Virus record (IMG/VR): IMGVR_UViG_3300036045_000029
Span: 1 to 42,400 of that record
From: a virus
Length of the DNA: 42,400 bases
Reading direction: 5' to 3' (one strand)
The position numbers and the translations under genes were made by a program. The notes under the pieces were generated by a model. That model saw only the letters and a list, made by a program, of their open reading frames with translations, was not told where the DNA came from and made no database searches. Of the stretch, positions 7,402-14,309 are shown one piece after another. How positions within the stretch are numbered: position 1 is the stretch's first letter; every line of letters starts with the position of its first letter.

Positions 7402-9381
7402 TCAACTGAGGAACGGGTCGGGCTCCTCTTCCTCGCCGGGCAGGTTGTTCTCGCCCTCGCCGGCAGCGAGGAGATTCGCCTCCTGCCGCACAGCTCCGAA
7501 CGCACCGCTCGGGTCTAGACCCGGCTGCGCGCCGTTCAAGCTGCCGGGGTCCTGCACCGGCTGCTGCGGCTCCGCGCCGGGCTGCGGCGGAGGCATGCCC
7601 GGCATCGGCGGCTGCTGCGGACTCTGCACGAGAATCTTGTCCGTGTCGCGGAAGCCGAACACGTCGCGGAGCAGCCGCTGAATCAGCGGCATCAGGTTCA
7701 CACGCACGCCGAACTGCATCAGCGCCTGCATCGTCTGCGGATTCCCCAGCACCTGCAACGCCTGCATGATTTGCTGCCCGCGAACCTGCACGTTCATCAA
7801 CTGCGTGGAGGCGTTCCATCGGAAGCGATAGTCGCCGTACAGCGACATCGGATTGATGGTCTTCTTCGCCGCCAGCGCGAACGGACCCCCTGCGGAGATG
7901 ACCACCGGGTCCTTCGCGAAGACTTGGTCGAGACCCCAGAAGCGCTTCATCGTCGGCTGCCACGTGTCGGTCTCCTGCGACCGCACGATTTGCTGGAGCG
8001 GCGTCTCCGCGTTCTTCTGCGCAGTGCCGATGCCGGTCGCCGTGCGGAACGCGCGGCCCGGAGCGCTTCCACCTTGCAGCACCGGAGGAGCCATGCCGAA
8101 GTCGTTCAGCCAGCTCTGCGTCTGCGTCATCAGCACGGCGCTGCTCTGAATCATCTCCTGCGGCGGGCGAAACTCCTTCAACGCGTTGTTGATGTCCGTC
8201 GCGAGCACCTGGAAGCCGGGCTCGAATTCGGTCACCGCGGTCATCAGCACGTTCGGGTTGCTCACGATGCCCGGGTTCAGAACCCAAGTCGCGATGTCCA
8301 TCGCCTGATTCACTTGGTCGTTCAGCAGGAGCTGAAGAGGATAGATGTCCTCGACCGTGCCGCTGCCCCAGAGCCGCCCGACGATTTGCCCGAGTCGTCC
8401 GAGCACGTACGGGTGACACGCGCCCGGGCTCGTGTAGTGCGCTTCCACCACGCGCAGAACCTTCCCATCCTTCGTCACTGTGATGCAGAAGGGGCGCGGG
8501 TTTTTCTCCGCCTCCTCTTCCTTCGCATCCGGGTCGAATTCGCAGAAGACGTGCGAGCAATCCACGTACTTGACCGTGGTCTGCTCCGCCTGCGGCGGGC
8601 TGATGCCCTGCGACGCGAGGCGAGCTTGGTCCGCCATCTCCTTCTCAGGGTTCACCGCGGAGCCAGCGGCTTCACACTCTGACTTCACGTACACGCCCTG
8701 CGCCGCCTTCCGCATCAGGTCGCGCTTCGTGCTCGTGAAGTCCTCGAAGACGCCGTCAGCGTCCTCCAAGCTGTTCGCCGTCGCCGGCCACGCATAGAAG
8801 TTCTCCACCGGGATGGGCGTGAAGCACGGACCCTCGTAGCCCACCGCCAGCTCCGGCTTCTTCAGCAAGCCGTACAGCTCGTCTTCCTTCTCCACCGCCT
8901 TCTTCCGCTTCACGGTCGAGTAGTTCTTCGACTTCCAGTGAATGCGCGCGGGGGAATTCCCCTTCATAAAGAGCTGCCGGTAGTACGCCTCGGCGTGCTG
9001 GCGAATCTTCGCGTCCTCAGCGCGGTTCTGCTCCAGCACCTGAACGTCAGCGGCCATCGCGCCGTATTCGTCGCGCTCGGGCTCCACGGCAAAGAATTCG
9101 TCGCCGGGGAAGGTTGCTGCGACGGTCTGCGCGACCAGCGTCTCCACGACCTTCTTCGTCGCCGGTATGTAGATGTTGGACTTGCCCTGGTAGGCTTGAA
9201 ACTCGTGCTCCTTGCTCCATGCCTTGTGGTAGCGCGCCCAGTCAAAGTTCAACTGTGAGCGGCTTTGCCGGCACTCATCCATGAGCGGGATGATTTCCTT
9301 CTTCACGCGAGCGCGAACTTCTTCGCTCTCAGCGTAGTTCTTCACCGCCTTCTGCTGGTCGCCGTAGGCCATACCCAGCAC
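7402..9381 (-). CDS. Portal protein
   Basis: A 659-residue protein. The N-terminal helix-rich region with LDMDECR-type and NFDWARYHKAWSKEHEFQA segments, the stretch SNIYIPATKKVVETLVAQTV, and the later PGACHPYVLGRLGQIVGRLWGSG fit the N4/P22-type portal family, in which a '...Y.P.T...ve...a' region precedes the stem and crown. The C-terminus is Pro/Gln/Gly-rich (PPMPGMPPPQPGAEPQQPV), a common disordered portal tail. It starts at GTG 9381 with GAGG four bases upstream; ATG 9372 is an alternative. Position downstream of the large terminase supports the call. Confidence 0.85.
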   Translation of the reverse strand: MLGMAYGDQQKAVKNYAESEEVRARVKKEIIPLMDECRQSRSQLNFDWARYHKAWSKEHEFQAYQGKSNIYIPATKKVVETLVAQTVAATFPGDEFFAVEPERDEYGAMAADVQVLEQNRAEDAKIRQHAEAYYRQLFMKGNSPARIHWKSKNYSTVKRKKAVEKEDELYGLLKKPELAVGYEGPCFTPIPVENFYAWPATANSLEDADGVFEDFTSTKRDLMRKAAQGVYVKSECEAAGSAVNPEKEMADQARLASQGISPPQAEQTTVKYVDCSHVFCEFDPDAKEEEAEKNPRPFCITVTKDGKVLRVVEAHYTSPGACHPYVLGRLGQIVGRLWGSGTVEDIYPLQLLLNDQVNQAMDIATWVLNPGIVSNPNVLMTAVTEFEPGFQVLATDINNALKEFRPPQEMIQSSAVLMTQTQSWLNDFGMAPPVLQGGSAPGRAFRTATGIGTAQKNAETPLQQIVRSQETDTWQPTMKRFWGLDQVFAKDPVVISAGGPFALAAKKTINPMSLYGDYRFRWNASTQLMNVQVRGQQIMQALQVLGNPQTMQALMQFGVRVNLMPLIQRLLRDVFGFRDTDKILVQSPQQPPMPGMPPPQPGAEPQQPVQDPGSLNGAQPGLDPSGAFGAVRQEANLLAAGEGENNLPGEEEEPDPFLS

Positions 9382-9389
9382 CGTACCTC

Positions 9390-9433
9390 AAAAAGCGAAG
9401 CCCCCGCGCGGCTGTCCGTTCGCGCGGGGGCTT
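9390..9433 (-). terminator. Rho-independent terminator upstream of the portal gene
   Basis: A 13-bp GC-rich stem (9398-9410 with 9421-9433, 10-base loop) is followed in the minus direction by CGCTTTTTG. It follows the decoration-type gene (stop at 9469) and precedes the portal start at 9381, so it probably attenuates rather than fully ends the operon. Confidence 0.85.
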
Positions 9434-9468
9434 CAAGCTGCGGAGCGAAGGGGGGAATCGCTCAGCGC

Positions 9469-9897
9469 TTACGTCTTCGTCAGCAGCATCGCCGCCAGCG
9501 CCTGCGCGACGGCGCGCGACGGGATGACGAGGTAGCGAATGGTCGCGGACGCGAGGTCCACCGCACCGCCGCTCTCGTTCTGGATGCGCGTCTTGCACGT
9601 GTCGGCAGCGCTCACGTAGTGCGTGACGGTGATGCCCGCCTCGTCCACGCTCATCGAGCCGAGCACGAGGTCACCCAGCGCCGCGCCGGTCACAGTCGCG
9701 CCGGTCGACGTAGCACCCGCCCCGTCCACGAGGTTCGCCGTGTCGTACGTCTCGGACCCGACGAGCGCGCCAGCGCCAGTGCCACCCGTGGCCGCACCCA
9801 GCATCTTGCGCACCGCGGTCAGCTCGTCGAACAGCAGGTTGAGAATGTCGCGCTGCGCTTGGTCCTGAAACGCGTTCGCGATTGCAGTGACACCCAT
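9469..9897 (-). CDS. Probable capsid decoration / head-fibre-like protein
   Basis: A 142-residue protein starting at ATG 9897, seven bases after GGAGGT; a GTG nine bases further upstream overlaps that ribosome-binding site and is less likely. The first 30 residues are helical. The rest (TYDTANLVDGAGATSTGATV, then GAALGDLVLGS, ITVTHYVSAADTCKTRIQNE, VDLASATIRYLV) is a beta domain seen widely in phage structural genes as a stand-alone or C-terminal module. It has its own likely promoter and a terminator, which suggests high expression. Decoration or fibre function is inferred from this context. Confidence 0.7.
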   Translation of the reverse strand: MGVTAIANAFQDQAQRDILNLLFDELTAVRKMLGAATGGTGAGALVGSETYDTANLVDGAGATSTGATVTGAALGDLVLGSMSVDEAGITVTHYVSAADTCKTRIQNESGGAVDLASATIRYLVIPSRAVAQALAAMLLTKT

Positions 9898-9926
9898 GTG
9901 AACCACCTCCGAAAAGAGTTGACTTG

Positions 9927-9955
9927 ACGCTATGTGGAGTCGAGCCGACGTGCAA
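9927..9955 (-). promoter_or_regulatory. Candidate promoter for the decoration-type gene
   Basis: Minus strand TTGCAC (9955-9950), 17-base spacer, TAGCGT (9932-9927), between the terminase stop (9960) and the gene starting at 9897. The elements are partial matches to sigma70 consensus. The terminator after this gene gives it the look of a monocistronic unit. Confidence 0.45.
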
Positions 9956-9959
9956 CTTC

Positions 9960-11441
9960 TCAGCGGCCCGTGTACGGGTTCCGCACTTTGTGCAGCTTCG
10001 TCGGAAACTTCGAAGTATCCACGAGCGGTCCTGCAAGCCCAACTTCAATGTATCCGTCAGCGTCCATCGGGTGTTCATACCACCCATCTGCGAGCGGTTT
10101 GTCCTTGATTGCACCGGTCGTAGGGCTCGCCGGGGGCCAGCAGTAACCACCGCCGTAACCTTCAATCAAAAGACCGCAGTTCGTACGGTCGTAGAGACTG
10201 CGCGGCTTCTTGTCGACGAGAGTCGTCAGCCCCTTGCTCATCAGCTCCAACCGCGTCGCGATGCTGTGGTGCCGCGAGCGCGGATTGACACCCAAGCTGC
10301 GCAGCACGTCGAGGCTGGTCTGCTCGGACACGTCTCGCTTCGCGTCGCCGTGAGGGTCGCAGAAGTCCGTCCAAGACGTGATGCCCGGGAACTGCTCTCC
10401 ACACCGCGCCAGAATCTTGCGCCCGAAGTTCTCCAGCGATTCGTTGTTGCCCATCTGCGCCGCCAGACGCCACACCTGCCCATTGCGCTGCTTCTGCGCG
10501 ATAACGCACGCGGGACGCCGCCGCCCGAAGTCCCACCCGCGAATGCCTCCCAAGCCACGCGTGTAGTTCTTCGCGAGCCCGTCGCGTACGTGCAGGTTGT
10601 TATCCCATTCCTGCACGAACACACCCTCGCCTGCCGGGTCCGGGCCGCACTGCCCCTCGATGAAGCGCAGCTTCATCTCCGGTGTCATGCCCTTGGCGCG
10701 GTCCTCGTAGTAGCCGGGCGGGAGGTTCGCCTCGTTCTCCTTCTTGTCCGCGAGGAACTTCCGTCCCCAGGGCACCGGGTCACAGTCTTCCTCGCCGCAG
10801 AACATCTTGTGCAGCCAATGCGAGCGGCGCACCGGGTTGCTCACGAAGTTCAGGTAGAAGGGTCCGACCGGCTGCTTTTGCCACCGCAGGCGCTTGCGGA
10901 GACGCGCGTCCAGCGTCGCAGCCTGCTGCTGGGTAATCTCGTTCGCTTCGTCCACCTCCACTCCGGTGAACGCCGTGCCGCCGAGCTTCTCCAGGTCGTC
11001 AATGCTGTGGAAGATGAATTCAACCGGCTCAGCCTTGCCGTCGTCCGGTGAGGGCACAGCCGGCGCGAGCCAATACTTGATGATGGGGCTCTCTTGCTTG
11101 TCGACGATGAGCCCCGGACCCAACCTAGACCAGATGGAGAGGTACTCCTTCAGGGTCGTCTCTTCGAGCGTCCACTTCACCGCGCGCCCGACGAACCACG
11201 AGCTGCCGGGCAAGCACAGCGCGGGAATCGTCATCCGCGCGACTGCGGCGGCGGTCTTGCCGGTGCCGATAGGCCCGGTCAGCCAGCTCACCTTGTCGTC
11301 ATAGAAGATGTACTCGCTCTGCGTCTTGTGGAGGGGTCCACCCATCATCTGCGCAGCCAGCTCCTCCAAGGAGCTGAGCTGCTGCGCAGTGAGCACCGGC
11401 TGAGACTCCAGCCGCATCTTCTCGATTCGGGACAGCCGCAT
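9960..11441 (-). CDS. Terminase large subunit
   Basis: A 493-residue DNA-packaging motor. The ATPase has Walker A GPIGTGKT (residues 56-63), Walker B VEVDEA (161-166) and a coupling-type motif LNFVSNP (197-203). The C-terminal RNase H-like nuclease shows a first acidic strand GWDFG (302-306; Asp 304) and a second cluster with DFCDPHGDAKRD (359-370; Asp 362). Length and domain order are normal for the family. It hydrolyses ATP to pump DNA through the portal and cuts concatemers. It lies downstream of the small-terminase-like gene, with two tiny genes in between, and upstream of the portal. Nothing suggests inactivation. Confidence 0.93.
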   Translation of the reverse strand: MRLSRIEKMRLESQPVLTAQQLSSLEELAAQMMGGPLHKTQSEYIFYDDKVSWLTGPIGTGKTAAAVARMTIPALCLPGSSWFVGRAVKWTLEETTLKEYLSIWSRLGPGLIVDKQESPIIKYWLAPAVPSPDDGKAEPVEFIFHSIDDLEKLGGTAFTGVEVDEANEITQQQAATLDARLRKRLRWQKQPVGPFYLNFVSNPVRRSHWLHKMFCGEEDCDPVPWGRKFLADKKENEANLPPGYYEDRAKGMTPEMKLRFIEGQCGPDPAGEGVFVQEWDNNLHVRDGLAKNYTRGLGGIRGWDFGRRRPACVIAQKQRNGQVWRLAAQMGNNESLENFGRKILARCGEQFPGITSWTDFCDPHGDAKRDVSEQTSLDVLRSLGVNPRSRHHSIATRLELMSKGLTTLVDKKPRSLYDRTNCGLLIEGYGGGYCWPPASPTTGAIKDKPLADGWYEHPMDADGYIEVGLAGPLVDTSKFPTKLHKVRNPYTGR

Positions 11442-11452
11442 GAAGCGGCAGA

Positions 11453-11749
11453 CTACAGGCGTTCTTTCAATCCCTCAATCTCTGCCCACGCCGCGTCACG
11501 AGCTTCGCTTGCATCCTTCCATCCGGCTTTGGCTTCGTCGAGCTGTAACTCCAGCTCCTTCACGCGCGCCTGCTCCTTCTGCAATGCTTCACGCGCGAGC
11601 TTCAGGCTCTCCGTGCTCGCCGCCAGCATCGGCGCAATCACCTCTTGCACCTGATTCCGCAGCGCACGATACGCTTCAGCGAGCAGCGGGGCTCCCCTTC
11701 GCATCGGGTTGAGCTGTTCATCCGTCAGCATTTTCACCATTTTCAGCAC
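11453..11749 (-). CDS. Small coiled-coil protein upstream of terminase
   Basis: A 98-residue protein that is nearly one continuous amphipathic helix (LLAEAYRALRNQVQEVIAPM, then a Lys/Glu/Leu heptad stretch to the end), so a coiled-coil oligomer is likely. It starts at GTG 11749 behind GGAGGTGGGGCT, overlapping the stop of the upstream gene; ATG 11740 is an alternative. Gene order next to the large terminase hints at a packaging accessory, but no family is recognised. Confidence 0.65.
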   Translation of the reverse strand: MLKMVKMLTDEQLNPMRRGAPLLAEAYRALRNQVQEVIAPMLAASTESLKLAREALQKEQARVKELELQLDEAKAGWKDASEARDAAWAEIEGLKERL

Positions 11750-11949
11750 AGCCCCACCTCCATGCTGTTCGCAGCGCGACGCTCCAGCTCTCGTTCAGCG
11801 ACGAGAAACTTCACGTCATTCACTCCGCCCTTCCTCCTCCGGTTCAGCTTCTCGTACTCCTTCACCAGCTCCGGCTCCGTCAGCTCCTTCGCCGGCAGCC
11901 AAACCATCTCCCCCTTCCTCTTCACCAGAAACCTCTTCTCCAGTTCCAT
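11743..11949 (-). CDS. Small basic hypothetical protein
   Basis: A 68-residue protein beginning MELEKRFLVKRKGEMVWL. ATG 11949 has GGGAG six to seven bases upstream; a longer open frame upstream of it lacks such a site. It reads as a short beta hairpin followed by a basic helix. About 134 bases of its 5' part overlap, in another frame, the low-complexity C-terminus of the small-terminase-like gene. It is coupled to the next gene by a short overlap. Function unknown. Confidence 0.6.
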   Translation of the reverse strand: MELEKRFLVKRKGEMVWLPAKELTEPELVKEYEKLNRRRKGGVNDVKFLVAERELERRAANSMEVGLC

Positions 11950-12538
11950 GCACGTCTCCCTGTGTACGGCGCGTGAGAACTTCACCTTGAATCTGCTTCA
12001 CCTGCGTCTTCTGTGCCAGCAGCGGAATGCGGCTCGGGTCCAGGTTGATGATGCTCACCGGACCGTTGATTTCGACTGGCGCGTCTCCCCGCCGCGTGAA
12101 GCCCATGCGGTCCAGGATGTTGTCCGCTGCCGCGTCGCCAGCCGGTCCCGGCACCAGCAGCGCCTTGCGGATGATGCGCTCCAGCGCCAGCGGCGCTGCC
12201 TGTGCGGTGCGCTCGCGCAGGTACTTGAACACCGAATCGCCCTGTTTGAAGACAGGCGCGGTCGCCGGCTTCGGGAGCGGGTGAACGTCGTCCCATGCAG
12301 CCATGCGCCCGCGAGCGTCCAGCAGCCGCTCCGTCTCCTCCGCGTACGCGACTGCCTCGGGTGTCTTCTTCCCACCGTCTGGCCCCAGCTTGTTCGCTTC
12401 CCTCACCGCGGAGTGGGCTCCGCCGCGCTTCTCGCAGCACTCGTCTGGCGTGCAGCGCCCGCGTCCTTGCACACGGTGCGGCAGCGGGTGCCTCCGCGGG
12501 CACTTCAAGAACCGTTCAGCTCCTTCGCGCAGCGCCAT
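11816..12538 (-). CDS. Terminase small subunit-like protein
   Basis: A 240-residue protein starting at ATG 12538 (GAGGAG seven bases upstream, ATGA overlap with the upstream gene). The N-terminus has a CPRRHPLPHRVQGRGRCTP...CC segment (Cys 13, 29, 34, 35), a possible zinc knuckle. The middle (PLALERIIRKALLVPGPAGD, then AADNILDRMGFTRRG) resembles the conserved 'L..l...a......r..Aa..iLdr.G' segment of many phage small terminases and DNA-recognition proteins. The last 45 residues are Gly/Glu-rich and lie in the region overlapped by another gene. Role in selecting viral DNA for packaging is inferred from motif and position. Confidence 0.62.
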   Translation of the reverse strand: MALREGAERFLKCPRRHPLPHRVQGRGRCTPDECCEKRGGAHSAVREANKLGPDGGKKTPEAVAYAEETERLLDARGRMAAWDDVHPLPKPATAPVFKQGDSVFKYLRERTAQAAPLALERIIRKALLVPGPAGDAAADNILDRMGFTRRGDAPVEINGPVSIINLDPSRIPLLAQKTQVKQIQGEVLTRRTQGDVHGTGEEVSGEEEGGDGLAAGEGADGAGAGEGVREAEPEEEGRSE

Positions 12539-12744
12539 CAGTTCACTCCTCGTGCAGCTCTCATCGGGAACAGCGGCTTCGGGCGGTGCGCGAAAGCGCA
12601 CGCGCAGACCGGACACGGAATCTTCACCGTGCGAATCTTGAAGGTCTGTGGCGTGATGTGCGTCGGCACGAAGAGGTCAGGGAGCTGTGGCTCGTACTCG
12701 ACCTTCGTCACAAGCCGCAGGTCACTACAGAACGAGCAGTGCAT
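12538..12744 (-). CDS. 68-residue zinc-ribbon protein
   Basis: Starts at ATG 12744 directly after GGAGGAG and overlaps the preceding stop (TAATG); its own stop overlaps the next start (ATGA). Two CxxC pairs, CSFC near the N-terminus and CPVC in the C-terminal half, make a four-Cys zinc ribbon. Tight coupling on both sides supports it as a real gene even though a longer frame extends upstream out of context. It may act as a small nucleic-acid-binding or host-takeover protein; this is not shown. Confidence 0.75.
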   Translation of the reverse strand: MHCSFCSDLRLVTKVEYEPQLPDLFVPTHITPQTFKIRTVKIPCPVCACAFAHRPKPLFPMRAARGVN

Positions 12745-13055
12745 TACTCCTCCGCGTCTTCTAGGTCGTCCTTCGCCGGGCGGAATTCCTCGGGCTGTTT
12801 GTCGCGCATCGTCTTCAGGATGGCGCGTGCTCCCTTGCTCGCGAGCCACGCTTCCATCGGGACGCCGCCCTCCGTGATGCGCTCGATTTCGTACGCCATC
12901 GGCAGCCCCGGGAATTCCTCCCCGGACAGCCACCGCGAGAGGCGGCTCATGCTCTTGTCTCCGAGCCGCCGCTGAAACTCGCGGCTCGTCATCCCAACGC
13001 GGTTCAGCCACACCGCCAACGCCGAGTTGTGCTTCGTGCCCTGTGCACGTCCCAT
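12744..13055 (-). CDS. HTH (Cro/CI-like) DNA-binding protein
   Basis: A 103-residue protein. Residues about 10-45 (ALAVWLNRVGMTSREFQRRL followed by SMSRLSRWLSGEEFPGLPMA) read as a helix-turn-helix of the XRE type: a first helix, 'GMTSREFQRRLG', then a recognition helix 'SRLSRWLSGE'. The tail is acidic. It sits near the start of the leftward operon, next to the control region with palindromes, so it is a candidate regulator of the divergent promoters. No integrase is present, so a lysogeny repressor role is not supported. Confidence 0.7.
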   Translation of the reverse strand: MGRAQGTKHNSALAVWLNRVGMTSREFQRRLGDKSMSRLSRWLSGEEFPGLPMAYEIERITEGGVPMEAWLASKGARAILKTMRDKQPEEFRPAKDDLEDAEE

Positions 13056-13058
13056 CGT

Positions 13059-13655
13059 TTACTCCTCGCCTTCAGCTTCGCGCTTTTTCTTCTTTCCTGC
13101 ATCCACCTCGATGGGGCGTGCTGCTTCCGGGTTGCTGTACGCCGTTCCGAGGTAGTCACGCGCGAAGCGGTCGACGCGCTGCCGGTCCCAGCCCAGCTTC
13201 TCGACGGTCTCCCAGATGGCTTCCGCGACCTTCTTCGCCGGCTTCGCCAGCGGGTGAAGGTCCAGCGGCTCAATGCCGAGCTTCTCCACCGCAGCGGCGT
13301 GCCGAGCTTCTTCCTCCTCAGCCGCCGCCTCCATGATGGTGCTCAGGTCCATGTCGTTCACGATGGCGTCGAACACGAAGATGCTCAGCCACGGGCGTTT
13401 CCGGCAGAACCCCTTCAGCTTGTTGTAGAGGTTCGAGCGGTCAGCGCCCTGCTTCGCGGTCTTCAGCAGCACCTTCCCCGCGGCGCGAATCATCGCCTTC
13501 TCCGCTGCCTCCTTCGTGTCCTCGGTCCCGTCCACGAGAACCTTCTTCCACGCGTAGACCTCCCAGCCCCACTTCCCGTCCGACATCTTCTTGACCTTGA
13601 ACCGAGTGCCCGGGTGTCCGAACACGCTGTAGCCCTTCTGTTCTCTCTCACTCAT
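13059..13655 (-). CDS. First leftward gene, hypothetical
   Basis: A 198-residue protein starting at ATG 13655 with GGGAGG four bases upstream; an ATG seven codons earlier overlaps the ribosome-binding site. The N-terminal part (GYSVFGHPGTRFKVKKMSDG KW.W) looks beta-rich, the middle is helical (EAAEKAMIRAAGKVLLKTAK), and the end is Lys/Glu-rich. It is first in the leftward unit, downstream of the candidate promoter and a strong leader hairpin. No family recognised. Confidence 0.75.
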   Translation of the reverse strand: MSEREQKGYSVFGHPGTRFKVKKMSDGKWGWEVYAWKKVLVDGTEDTKEAAEKAMIRAAGKVLLKTAKQGADRSNLYNKLKGFCRKRPWLSIFVFDAIVNDMDLSTIMEAAAEEEEARHAAAVEKLGIEPLDLHPLAKPAKKVAEAIWETVEKLGWDRQRVDRFARDYLGTAYSNPEAARPIEVDAGKKKKREAEGEE

Positions 13656-13676
13656 CTTTCCTCCCTGTGGCTCCAA

Positions 13677-13703
13677 CCCTAGCCCCCTCTAGGGGGGCTA
13701 GGG
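13677..13703 (-). promoter_or_regulatory. Leader hairpin of the leftward operon
   Basis: An 11-bp perfect stem (13677-13687 with 13693-13703) around the 5-base loop TCTAG. It lies between the candidate promoter and the Shine-Dalgarno of the first leftward gene, 12 bases upstream of that site. It could be an operator dyad, a 5'-stabiliser or an antitermination element. Confidence 0.6.
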
Positions 13704-13729
13704 TGTTGTGATGTTGGTGGTGTGTGGTG

Positions 13730-13759
13730 TGTATAGGATATGGAGCATTGAGGGGTCAA
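13730..13759 (-). promoter_or_regulatory. Candidate main leftward promoter
   Basis: Minus strand TTGACC (13759-13754), 18-base spacer, TATACA (13735-13730). Both boxes are good sigma70 matches and this is the most A/T-rich spot in the region. Transcription would start near 13723 and run into the 13655 gene. Confidence 0.65.
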
Positions 13760-14118
13760 CCAAGGTGCGGACCTATACGGCCCCCGGCCAGCCCCCCGGT
13801 GGGGGGCTCGCAGGGGGCGGGGGTCATCGCGTGCGCGTTCACGCGCGCACGCGCGGAGTGAAGGCTCGCGTTCCCGCCCCCGCGCCCCGGGGCTACCGCC
13901 CAGGGCGTGGGGTGCGCGGCGCGGGAGGGGTGTCGGGTGCTCACCGCCCGCTCCGCGGGCGAAGCTCCGCCGTGAGCGGTGCGGCACGGGTGCGCCGCTG
14001 CTCACGCCGCGGGAGCGGCGGCAGCGGGTGCCCGGCGCTCGTACGTCAGCGCCCGTCATGCACGCTCGGACACTCGACCATGCGCCCTGGTAGCACTGCA
14101 GCGCGCATGCACCATGTG

Positions 14119-14132
14119 GAGCATGCATGCTC
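14119..14132. repeat. 14-base perfect palindrome
   Basis: GAGCATGCATGCTC, perfectly self-complementary, in a cluster of GCATG-type words within the control region about 70 bases upstream of the rightward promoter candidate. It is a candidate operator or initiator site. Confidence 0.6.
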
Positions 14133-14203
14133 GCACCTTGGCACGGGAAGCTATGTCATCATGTTTTGCAGTTTTCACTCGCACTCCGAACACGTCTGCG
14201 CAC

Positions 14204-14232
14204 TTGCGTGTGTCATGTGGCGCTGGTATTTG
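14204..14232 (+). promoter_or_regulatory. Candidate rightward promoter
   Basis: TTGCGT (14204-14209), 17-base spacer, TATTTG (14227-14232). Only partial matches to sigma70 consensus, but it is the best candidate before the first rightward gene, and the leader hairpin follows at the expected place. Confidence 0.4.
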
Positions 14233-14261
14233 TTCTGCACTAGCGCTGCGGCAGCAAGCGC

Positions 14262-14280
14262 GCTGGGCACGGTGCCCAGC
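14262..14280 (+). promoter_or_regulatory. Leader hairpin, copy A
   Basis: GCTGGGCA-CGG-TGCCCAGC: an 8-bp perfect stem with a 3-base loop, 29 bases upstream of the ATG at 14310 and followed by GCATCGGAGAGAC, which contains the ribosome-binding site. Copies B, C and D share the design. Confidence 0.7.
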
Positions 14281-14309
14281 GGAGCCTTGCGCATCGGAGA
14301 GACCTGGAA

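Larger units (their letters stand above)
13656..14309. other. Divergent control region, hairpin-rich, possible origin
   Basis: About 650 bases without a convincing gene. It contains a leftward promoter candidate (13730-13759), a TG-rich stretch (13704-13735), then dense GC hairpins: 13790-13797 with 13801-13808 (8 bp), 13829-13837 with 13844-13852 (9 bp), and GCTCAC...GTGAGC around 13939-13979 enclosing a CCCGC/GCGGG hairpin. Around 14060-14135 several GCATG-containing words end in a 14-base palindrome. A rightward promoter candidate lies at 14204-14232. Open frames crossing the region have Arg/Gly/Pro-rich, repeat-like translations and no coherent start, so they were not called. Confidence 0.7.
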
